Shown one piece after another: positions 1 to 4,759 of a DNA stretch of 5,644 bases (positions within the stretch are counted from its first letter, which is position 1; the number at the start of each line of letters is the position of its first letter). The stretch is taken from contig JACRCB010000170.1 in NCBI GenBank assembly GCA_016219165.1, positions 1 through 5,644 on the forward strand, written 5' to 3'. The notes under the pieces are model-generated. The model was not told the DNA's origin and did no database searches. It saw only the letters and a list, made by a program, of their open reading frames with translations. Source of the stretch: Deltaproteobacteria bacterium (GTDB lineage Bacteria > Desulfobacterota > GWC2-55-46 > DRQE01). The position numbers and the translations under genes are program-made.

Positions 1-172
1 CGAGGAAGTATTTCAGGTGTTTTTTCTCCTCTCCGGCAAGGTACTGAAAGAGTTTTTTAAGTTTACTGTCTTTCGTTGCCTCTGAGGCGTCGGTATAGAA
101 CCTCCCGCCGTTCTCCTCTATCCTTACGGCCATCTCTATGATTTCGCTTCCGGAAAAGTAGACCGGGTCCAT
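1..172 (-). CDS. Rubrerythrin-like ferritin-fold protein, N-terminal part (runs off left edge)
   Basis: Found by translating the reverse complement. ATG at 172 opens a frame that stays open for 57 codons to the window edge, so the C-terminus is missing. The visible protein begins MDPVYFSGSEIIEMA. It shows the two ferritin-like helix motifs of the rubrerythrin family: an EExGxxFY segment (residues 19-26, EENGGRFY) and an AxEExxH segment (residues 46-52, AGEEKKH), whose Glu and His residues are di-iron ligands in this family. Family members reduce peroxide or store/oxidise iron in the cytoplasm of anaerobes; whether a rubredoxin-type C-terminal domain follows cannot be seen. A strong ribosome binding site, GGAGGAGG (183-176), sits just upstream, and a clear promoter lies at 209-237. 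The fold is fairly certain; the exact subfamily (rubrerythrin or a shorter ferritin-like protein) is open. Confidence 0.8.
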   Translation of the reverse strand, partial: MDPVYFSGSEIIEMAVRIEENGGRFYTDASEATKDSKLKKLFQYLAGEEKKHLKYFL

Positions 173-208
173 AAGCCTCCTCCATCCATTCTGATAACAT
201 TGCGGTGC

Positions 209-237
209 ATTATAGCAGAAATGCCGATGGAATTAAA
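209..237 (-). promoter_or_regulatory. Promoter of the rubrerythrin-like gene (extended -10)
   Basis: On the minus strand a perfect TATAAT (214-209) is preceded by TGC (217-215), giving an extended -10. A weak -35, TTTAAT (237-232), lies 17 bases upstream. Transcription would start near 202, leaving a leader of about 30 bases before the ATG at 172. The upstream edge touches the palindromic repeat cluster that starts at 238, so that cluster could be an operator. Confidence 0.65.
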
Positions 238-336
238 GTCCAGCCCAGCACCACTCTGGACACAAAGTCCAGAGTGGTGCTGGACACGTTGGCTCTGAAT
301 GTTATGGAGGAAGCCCTGTCCAGAGTGGCGCTGGGC
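238..336. repeat. Three copies of a 19-bp partly palindromic repeat
   Basis: Copy 2 (267-285) reads GTCCAGAGTGGTGCTGGAC; its ends GTCCAG and CTGGAC are complementary around a 7-base centre. Copy 1 (243-261) is the same unit inverted with one mismatch. Copy 3 (318-336) is in the same orientation as copy 2 with two mismatches. Copies 1 and 2 form a perfect 17-bp stem (245-261 with 267-283) around the loop ACAAA. A further half unit GTCCAG lies at 238-243. The cluster fills the gap between the ALDH stop codon (copy 3 begins 5 bases after it on the minus strand) and the -35 of the rubrerythrin promoter. No T-run follows the stem on either strand, so it is not a classic terminator. It could be a REP-like element, a processed 3' hairpin or an operator. 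Nothing else was seen in this 169-base gap apart from the promoter. Confidence 0.8.
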
Positions 337-341
337 CGCAA

Positions 342-1835
342 TCATTCCTCTTCAATCTGCGCCTTCTGGAGTTTGAGGCTAAAGTCCCTGTAAATCACCT
401 TCCATTTTGAAAACATCTCGATAGCGCCGCCCCTGCCGCCCGCCTCCCTGCGGCCGAGGCCGCTCCTTTTCGTCCCGCCGAAGGGCAGTTGGATTTCGGC
501 CCCTATGGTAGGCGCGTTTATGTATACTATCCCGCTTTCGAGCTCTCTTTCCGCGACGGCGCTCGTGTTTACGTCCCGCGTGTATATGGACGCAGAGAGC
601 CCGTATTCGGAGTCGTTTGCAATCCTTATCGCGTCCTCAAGGTCTTTTGCCTTTATAACGGATACGACCGGCCCGAAGATTTCCTCTCTGGCTATCCGCA
701 TGGACGGCCTTACGCCGGCAAAGACCGTGGGAAGAACAAAGAACCCCTTCCTGCATTCTCCCGCCGTGTGCCTTTTGCCGCCTGTTATAAGGCGCGCCCC
801 CTCCTTTTTACCTATCTCGATATACAGGAGTGTTTTGTTCATCTGCGCCTCGTTTATGAGAGGGCCCACGTCAGTGCCTTGTTTAAGGCCGGGGCCGAGA
901 GTAAGCCTCTTTGCCGCACGGGAGAACATATTGAGGAATCTGTCGTAAACCTTTTCGTGGACTATGAGCCTCGACGCCGCGGTGCATCTCTGCCCCGTTG
1001 TGCCGAATCCGCCCCATATGGCGCCTTCCACGGCGAGCGTAATATTCGCGTCGTCCATCACTATTATGGGGTTTTTTCCCCCCATCTCGCACGAGATTTC
1101 CTTACCGAGCGCGCCGCAGACTTTTGCCAGTCTTCCCCCGACCGAGCTCGACCCGGTAAAGGATACGCCGTCTATCCCGTGGTGTGCGGCGAGATACTCC
1201 CCGACCTCGTCGCCGGTCCCGTGGACGAGGTTAAGGACTCCGTCAGGCACGCCGGCCCTTGCGAGGGTCTCCACCAGTTTCGTCGCGCATACGGGCGTAT
1301 AACTCGAGGGTTTGAATACAACGGTATTGCCGCATACGAGCGCGGGGAGGAGTTTCCATGCCGGGATGGCAACCGGGAAATTCCACGGGCTTATAAGGGC
1401 GAATACCCCCACCGGCACCCTGACCGACTTGCAGTCCTTGTCCGTTAATTCGGACGGCACCGTCTCGCCCAGAAGCCGCCTGCCTTCCCCGGCCATGTAA
1501 TATGCCATGTCTATGGCTTCCTGCACGTCCCCTAGCCCTTCCTTGAGGACCTTCCCCATCTCGCGCGTTACAAGACGTCCGAGGGTTGCCTTGTCTTTAA
1601 GCAAAAGTTCCGCGGCCCTGAATATTATCTCGCCCCTTTTGGGCGCGGGGGTAAGGCGCCAGGGATTATATGCCTTTCTCGCCGCTTCCACGGCCATGTC
1701 CACGTCTTTTTTTGTCGACGCCGGGACAGTGCCGATTATGTCGTCTGTATTTGCCGGGTTGATGCTCTTTATGGTTTTTTTATTCGCGGAGCCGAGCCAT
1801 TTCCCGCCAATCAGGTTTTTATATGCCTCTGCCAT
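342..1835 (-). CDS. NAD(P)+-dependent aldehyde dehydrogenase (ALDH superfamily)
   Basis: A full-length (497 aa) cytoplasmic aldehyde dehydrogenase that oxidises an aldehyde to the carboxylate. Visible motifs, numbered from the chosen Met: SPWNFP with the oxyanion Asn152; KPS (Lys175) for cofactor binding; the FTGS turn (227-230); the general base Glu250 in CEMGGKNP; the nucleophile Cys284 in GQRCTA; and EEIFGP (384-389). The C-terminal NAPTIGAEIQLPFGG segment (440-454) resembles bacterial and archaeal alpha-ketoglutaric semialdehyde dehydrogenases and related ALDH7-like enzymes, but the substrate cannot be fixed, and no pathway genes adjoin it. The frame extends upstream to 1985, but I start at 1835. 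The protein from there matches the family N-terminus (YKNLIGGKW), GGAG (1848-1845) is well spaced, a promoter lies at 1870-1898, and the extension would run antisense through a tRNA. The gene seems to be transcribed alone. Confidence 0.93.
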   Translation of the reverse strand: MAEAYKNLIGGKWLGSANKKTIKSINPANTDDIIGTVPASTKKDVDMAVEAARKAYNPWRLTPAPKRGEIIFRAAELLLKDKATLGRLVTREMGKVLKEGLGDVQEAIDMAYYMAGEGRRLLGETVPSELTDKDCKSVRVPVGVFALISPWNFPVAIPAWKLLPALVCGNTVVFKPSSYTPVCATKLVETLARAGVPDGVLNLVHGTGDEVGEYLAAHHGIDGVSFTGSSSVGGRLAKVCGALGKEISCEMGGKNPIIVMDDANITLAVEGAIWGGFGTTGQRCTAASRLIVHEKVYDRFLNMFSRAAKRLTLGPGLKQGTDVGPLINEAQMNKTLLYIEIGKKEGARLITGGKRHTAGECRKGFFVLPTVFAGVRPSMRIAREEIFGPVVSVIKAKDLEDAIRIANDSEYGLSASIYTRDVNTSAVAERELESGIVYINAPTIGAEIQLPFGGTKRSGLGRREAGGRGGAIEMFSKWKVIYRDFSLKLQKAQIEEE

Positions 1836-1869
1836 AATGTCTTTCTCCGTAACAAGGGGTTCCCACGAG

Positions 1870-1898
1870 AGTATATCAGAGTGTCCGTGCAGGGGCAA
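1870..1898 (-). promoter_or_regulatory. Promoter of the aldehyde dehydrogenase gene
   Basis: On the minus strand TTGCCC (1898-1893) and TATACT (1875-1870) are separated by exactly 17 bases, a good housekeeping-sigma promoter. The predicted start near 1863 gives a leader of about 28 bases that includes the GGAG ribosome binding site. This supports the ALDH start at 1835 rather than the longer open frame. Confidence 0.65.
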
Positions 1899-1908
1899 GC
1901 GGGATGGG

Positions 1909-1938
1909 TTGACAGTAAGCGCGCAGTTATAGTATAAG
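1909..1938 (+). promoter_or_regulatory. Promoter of the tRNA-Gly gene
   Basis: A consensus -35 TTGACA (1909-1914) is followed after 18 bases by TATAAG (1933-1938). Predicted transcription starts around 1945, only a few bases before the mature tRNA 5' end at 1949. Strong promoter with a very short leader is the usual arrangement for a single stable-RNA gene. Confidence 0.7.
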
Positions 1939-1948
1939 TTAATTCGAG

Positions 1949-2022
1949 GCGGGCGTAATTCAATGGTAGAATGGAAGCTTCCCAAGCTTCATACGAGGGT
2001 TCGATTCCCTTCGCCCGCTCCA
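1949..2022 (+). tRNA. tRNA-Gly (anticodon CCC)
   Basis: A complete cloverleaf can be drawn by eye. The acceptor stem GCGGGCG (1949-1955) pairs fully with CGCCCGC (2012-2018), followed by a U discriminator and an encoded CCA (2020-2022). The D-arm is around ATTC/GAAT with the AATGGTA loop. The anticodon stem GAAGC/GCTTC encloses the loop TTCCCAA, giving anticodon CCC, which reads GGG glycine codons. The T-arm GAGGG/CCCTT carries the loop TTCGATT. It has its own promoter just upstream and an intrinsic terminator 10 bases downstream, so it is a single-gene unit divergent from the aldehyde dehydrogenase. Confidence 0.96.
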
Positions 2023-2030
2023 GTATTCTT

Positions 2031-2071
2031 AATCAGCCCTTGCCCTATATGCCGGGCAGGGGCTGATTTTT
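2031..2071 (+). terminator. Intrinsic terminator of the tRNA-Gly unit
   Basis: A stem of about 14-15 bp, ATCAGCCCTTGCCC (2032-2045) with GGGCAGGGGCTGAT (2054-2067), contains one G-U pair and closes an 8-base loop. It is followed directly by a T-run (2067-2071). This is a textbook factor-independent terminator. Confidence 0.9.
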
Positions 2072-2132
2072 ATGGTTGGAAGTTTTTGGGAAGGGTTATC
2101 TTTAAAACCATTTTCATGCTTGGTAACGGCGC

Positions 2133-2552
2133 ATGAAATCTTACCGCAGAGAACTGTGGTTTAATCTCCCGCAGAGGATGGGGTTTATGAACATAACCCC
2201 GCAGGTCGAGGAGTGTCTTAAAGAGAGCGGCGTTAAGGAGGGGCTGGTTCTAATAAACTCCATGCACATAACGGCGTCGGTTTTCATAAACGACGACGAG
2301 AGGGGGCTCCACGAGGATTTCACGAAATGGCTTGAAGGACTCGCCCCGCATCTTCCGGCATCCCAATACCGCCATAATCTGACGGGCGAGGACAACGCGG
2401 ATGCCCATCTCAAAAGGCAGGTCATGGGCAGGGAGGTTACGGTTGCGATAACGGGCGGGAGGTTGGATTTCGGGCCGTGGGAGCAGGTCTTTTACGGCGA
2501 GTTTGACGGGAGGAGAAGAAAAAGGGTGCTCGTTAAGATTATAGGGGAGTAA
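2133..2552 (+). CDS. yjbQ: YjbQ/UPF0047 family protein
   Basis: A complete 139-residue protein of the small, single-domain YjbQ (UPF0047) family. Diagnostic segments are the N-terminal YRRELWF (4-10), MHITASVFIND (44-54), the GEDNADAHLK block (85-94) with conserved acidic residues and His92, and the C-terminal GRLDFGPWEQVFYGEFDG (109-126). Some databases name the family 'secondary thiamine-phosphate synthase' because members can weakly replace ThiE. The physiological role remains uncertain, and no thiamine genes are nearby. The start at 2133 is chosen because the residues before Met16 match the family N-terminus; its ribosome binding site is weak. No convincing promoter was found between the tRNA terminator and the start. 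It converges with the lipoprotein gene, leaving 13 bases between stop codons. Confidence 0.9.
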   Translation: MKSYRRELWFNLPQRMGFMNITPQVEECLKESGVKEGLVLINSMHITASVFINDDERGLHEDFTKWLEGLAPHLPASQYRHNLTGEDNADAHLKRQVMGREVTVAITGGRLDFGPWEQVFYGEFDGRRRKRVLVKIIGE

Positions 2553-2565
2553 AACTTTTTTTACG

Positions 2566-2931
2566 TCAATCTTCTTCCTCTTCGGTCCTCTCGAATTTAT
2601 AATTGGTTACGGTGTTGTCTTTTATGGTTATCTCCAATATAGTTTCTTTTACGCCGGCCCTTGATTTGTCCTCTATCAATCCCCCGAGATAGCGGGGGAC
2701 TCTCGATTCGCGGTAGATATAGTATAGTTTTTCCGCCCCGTCTTCTTTTTTCACCTCCGTCGGGTCGCCGAAGGTGGCAAGTATTTCCCCTTTTTGCGTC
2801 TTACCGGGCTGTATCTCCCCAAGTTTCACTTCATCCACCAACCTTCCGCTGGTCTCGGTTTCAAAGGTGGCGCACCCTGCCATTGTTACGGCTGTCATGC
2901 AAGTGAGGGCTATGAGGGAGATTTTTCTCAT
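2566..2931 (-). CDS. Small lipoprotein with a BamE/SmpA-OmlA-like domain
   Basis: A 121-residue predicted lipoprotein. Residues 1-19 form a signal peptide: Arg2-Lys3, a hydrophobic core, then TMAG before the acylated Cys20, giving a lipobox MAGC. The mature part contains IQPGKTQKGEILATFGDPTEV (its core IQPGKT starts at residue 40), the beta-lactamase-inhibitor-like fold signature of BamE/SmpA-OmlA proteins. Then come a YYIYRE strand and a terminal strand ending in an acidic EEEED tail. True BamE assists outer-membrane protein assembly, but many unrelated lipoproteins share this fold, so a BAM role is not claimed. The gene starts 18 bases after the GGDEF gene and shows no obvious ribosome binding site in that gap, suggesting co-transcription and perhaps translational coupling. 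Met1 is the only start that gives the signal peptide. Confidence 0.8.
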   Translation of the reverse strand: MRKISLIALTCMTAVTMAGCATFETETSGRLVDEVKLGEIQPGKTQKGEILATFGDPTEVKKEDGAEKLYYIYRESRVPRYLGGLIEDKSRAGVKETILEITIKDNTVTNYKFERTEEEED

Positions 2932-2949
2932 GGATGCCGGGCGGTTTTT

Positions 2950-4020
2950 TCAGGCCATCTCCACGCCGTCGCGCGAGCGGTTCTTAACCGCGTACATGGC
3001 CCTGTCCGCGAGGTGTATGAGTTCGAGTTTATCCTTTGCATCCCGCGGGTAACTCGCCACCCCGATTGAGACCGTAATGCGGCAGTTAATGCCGTCTTCT
3101 TTAAGAAAGAGGTTCTCTTTTATGACGTTTTTGATTTTCTCCGCCACCAAGAATGCCTTGTCCTTCGGGGTCTCCGGCATGAGTACTACGAACTCGTCCC
3201 CTCCGTAACGGCATACCGCGTCGGCGCTCCTTACGTTTCGGACTATAAGCTGCGCGACCTCGGCTAAAAGTCTGCTTCCCGATATGTGGCCGTATTTATC
3301 GTTTATATCCTTGAAGAAATCGAGGTCCATGAATATCATCGAGAGGTGGTAGTCGTAGCGGGATGCCCTCGAAAGTTCGTAGTCGAGGAAGCGGTGCATG
3401 TGCCTTGAGTTGTAGATGTGCGTCAAGTCGTCGGTTATCGTGAGTTCCTCGACCTTGTCGAAGAGAAGGGCGTTTTCAATCGCTATGGCGGCATACTCCG
3501 CAAGGGTCGTCAGTATAAGCAGGTCTTCTTCGCTGAAGATTCCGTCCTCCGCGGTATTGAGGAGTTCTATCGCCCCCAGGCATTTTCCCCGTGTCTGCAT
3601 GGGGACGCAGATAATCGATTTGGTCCTGAATCTCGAAACCTTGTCGCCGCGGGTTGAAAATCTCGGCTCTTTGTCCACGTCCGGGACAAGGAGGGGTTTG
3701 CCTTCCTTTGCAACCCACCCCGCTATCCCTTCTCCGAGTTTAAGCCTTAAGTCCCTTATCTTCTCGGCCCCTTCCCCTACGGCTATCTCGAAATAAAGTT
3801 CCTTCTTCTCGCTGTCGAGTAGCAGCAAAGACCAGTTCCTGGGCTTCAACAGCCCGCTAATCTGCTCCATCACGACCTTGAGGACTTCCTTCAAGTCCAG
3901 AGAGGATGTGAGGGCCTTGCCTATCTCGTTGAATGTCTTGAGTTGCTCAAGTCTGCCTGACTGCTCCTCGGTAAGGACCTTATCAGGGTTTTTGGGTTTG
4001 CCTGAGTCTGGGCGGTTCAC
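2950..4020 (-). CDS. GAF-GGDEF cyclic dinucleotide synthase (Ser-type, possible Hypr enzyme)
   Basis: A soluble 356-residue enzyme with no membrane segments. An N-terminal helix (about 15-40) leads into a GAF sensor domain (about 43-185, with GEGIAGWVA at 97-104) and a GGDEF domain (about 193-352). The catalytic motif RYGGDEF (271-277) is intact, as are the metal-site MDLDFFK (231-237) and Asn240. An RSAD inhibitory I-site (264-267) lies the correct five residues before GGDEF, so product feedback is likely. The residue after GHISG is Ser249, where most diguanylate cyclases have the guanine-contacting Asp (Asp344 in PleD). Ser here is characteristic of Hypr enzymes such as Geobacter GSU1658, which make 3',3'-cGAMP, so the product may be cyclic AMP-GMP rather than, or as well as, c-di-GMP. 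The start codon is GTG, with an in-frame TGA directly upstream; no well-spaced ribosome binding site is seen. The GAF ligand is unknown. It heads a unit with the lipoprotein gene. Confidence 0.93.
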   Translation of the reverse strand: MNRPDSGKPKNPDKVLTEEQSGRLEQLKTFNEIGKALTSSLDLKEVLKVVMEQISGLLKPRNWSLLLLDSEKKELYFEIAVGEGAEKIRDLRLKLGEGIAGWVAKEGKPLLVPDVDKEPRFSTRGDKVSRFRTKSIICVPMQTRGKCLGAIELLNTAEDGIFSEEDLLILTTLAEYAAIAIENALLFDKVEELTITDDLTHIYNSRHMHRFLDYELSRASRYDYHLSMIFMDLDFFKDINDKYGHISGSRLLAEVAQLIVRNVRSADAVCRYGGDEFVVLMPETPKDKAFLVAEKIKNVIKENLFLKEDGINCRITVSIGVASYPRDAKDKLELIHLADRAMYAVKNRSRDGVEMA

Positions 4021-4026
4021 TCAATA

Positions 4027-4055
4027 AATATAACCCTTTGTCAGGGAAAAAGCAA
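4027..4055 (-). promoter_or_regulatory. Promoter of the GAF-GGDEF gene, possibly leaderless
   Basis: On the minus strand TTGCTT (4055-4050) and TATATT (4032-4027) are 17 bases apart. Counting seven bases past the -10 puts the start at about 4020, the first base of the GTG start codon. The AAAGGG in the spacer is 13 bases from the GTG, too far for a normal ribosome binding site. Confidence 0.5.
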
Positions 4056-4104
4056 GAAAAACACCGTCTTAAGATTGTGCGTATCGGTTAAAGCGTGGAT
4101 GGTG

Positions 4105-4182
4105 GATGTTTCGGCGAGTCCTCTCACCGAAACCGTTGCGCGGTGTGATGTAAGTTTCGGCGTGCGGACACGCCGAAACATC
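4105..4182. repeat. REPIN-like double palindrome
   Basis: Two 26-base palindromes sit 20 bases apart. The first (4108-4133) pairs GTTTCGGCGAG with CTCACCGAAAC around TCCT, with one C/A mismatch. The second (4154-4179) pairs GTTTCGGCGTG perfectly with CACGCCGAAAC around CGGA. The outer ends of the whole element are also perfectly complementary for 12 bp (GATGTTTCGGCG at 4105-4116 with CGCCGAAACATC at 4171-4182). It can therefore fold as two hairpins or one long one, as in REP doublets. A 7-base direct repeat AAAGCGT lies on both sides (4090-4096 and 4184-4190), but not symmetrically. It fills most of the gap between the stress protein gene and the GGDEF promoter. Confidence 0.7.
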
Positions 4183-4204
4183 GAAAGCGTTGTATATTTA
4201 AACA

Positions 4205-4236
4205 CATAGCCCCGCCCCTTTAGGGGCGGGGCTATG
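4205..4236 (-). terminator. GC-rich hairpin, probable terminator of the transporter-stress protein unit
   Basis: A perfect 14-bp stem, CATAGCCCCGCCCC (4205-4218) with GGGGCGGGGCTATG (4223-4236), has a 4-base loop. It lies 24 bases beyond the stop codon of the universal stress protein gene. On the minus strand it is followed by TGTTTAAAT, a poor but present T-rich tract; on the plus strand there is none. That polarity and its position suggest termination of the minus-strand unit. Confidence 0.6.
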
Positions 4237-4260
4237 CAGAGAAAGGCAGGGATGTTAGCG

Positions 4261-4704
4261 TTAACTGCCGAATACCCATAGCACCGGGCACGGCGCATGC
4301 CTGCTTACCTTATCCGTGACACTCCCGGCAAATAACTTCCCTACGGGCGAATAACGGTGGGTCGCCATGATTATGAGGTCGGCCTTTTCTTCCACCGCGA
4401 GCGCCACTATTTCATGCGAGGCGTCGCCGTCCCGGAGGACAGTCCTCAAGTTTTTAACCCCGGCCTCCTTGGCCATGTTAGCCTCGGCCTCCAGCAGTTC
4501 CCGGCCTTTGTTCAGCCAGTCTTCGTGGATTTATTGCCATTCGGGTGAATCGGTGGTTACATCCGCGGCGCGGTACCACTTCTCCACCACGTGGAGTATG
4601 GAGAGTTTGGCTCCGGTCGTCTTACTTAAGTACGCGGCGTGCTTAAGCCCGGTTTTCGAAAGCTCGGACCCGTCAACAGTGCAGATTATGTGTCTGTATT
4701 CCAT
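4261..4704 (-). pseudogene. Universal stress protein (UspA family), interrupted by an in-frame stop
   Basis: Reading from ATG 4704 gives a full 147-codon UspA-type gene in one frame, broken only by TAA at codon 58 (4533-4531), between PEWQ and IHEDW. The first part has the N-terminal strand and acidic ATP-site start HIICTVDGSE (5-14) and the ILHVVE strand (36-41). The second part has the ADLIIMATHR strand (from about residue 109) and the terminal GSVTDKVSRHAPCPVL block. The usual HGxxG of ATP-binding members reads HRYSP, so ATP binding is doubtful. The start has a fair ribosome binding site (AGCGAGG, ending 5 bases before the ATG) and lies 55 bases after the transporter stop, so the two are probably co-transcribed. 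The reading frame and residues on both sides are well preserved, so the stop is recent, a sequencing error, or read through. A restart at ATG 4476 would give only 71 residues. Confidence 0.85.
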
Positions 4705-4759
4705 GATAACCTCGCTCAGGGATTTTTTTGCGCAAATGCGCGGCTGTAAAACGCGGTTA

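Noticed and set aside
238..336. CRISPR array
   Set aside because: The three repeats are partly inverted, unevenly spaced (centres 24 and 51 bases apart) and have no spacers of uniform length; no cas genes are present.
205..393. 62-codon plus-strand open frame over the repeat cluster
   Set aside because: It consists largely of the translated palindromic repeat and the antisense end of the aldehyde dehydrogenase.
489..1448. 319-codon open frame on the plus strand, antisense to the aldehyde dehydrogenase
   Set aside because: It is a shadow of the codon bias of the real gene; the product is rich in Arg, Tyr and Pro and resembles no family I know, while the opposite strand encodes a clear enzyme.
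1836..1985. 50-residue N-terminal extension of the aldehyde dehydrogenase open frame
   Set aside because: It would start inside the antisense strand of the tRNA-Gly gene and read through the promoter region; the family N-terminus, ribosome binding site and promoter all fit the start at 1835.
2072..2132. Possible promoter upstream of YjbQ (TTGGAA or TTGGGA as -35)
   Set aside because: No acceptable -10 box occurs at a normal spacing, so I could not support a call.
2549..2564. GTAAAA/TTTTAC inverted repeat with a T-run between the convergent YjbQ and lipoprotein genes
   Set aside because: The stem is short and entirely A/T-rich apart from its end pair, too weak to call a terminator for either gene.
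4041..4298. 85-codon minus-strand open frame across the gap between the stress protein and cyclase genes
   Set aside because: It overlaps the end of the stress protein gene and reads through both palindrome elements; no recognisable domain or good ribosome binding site.
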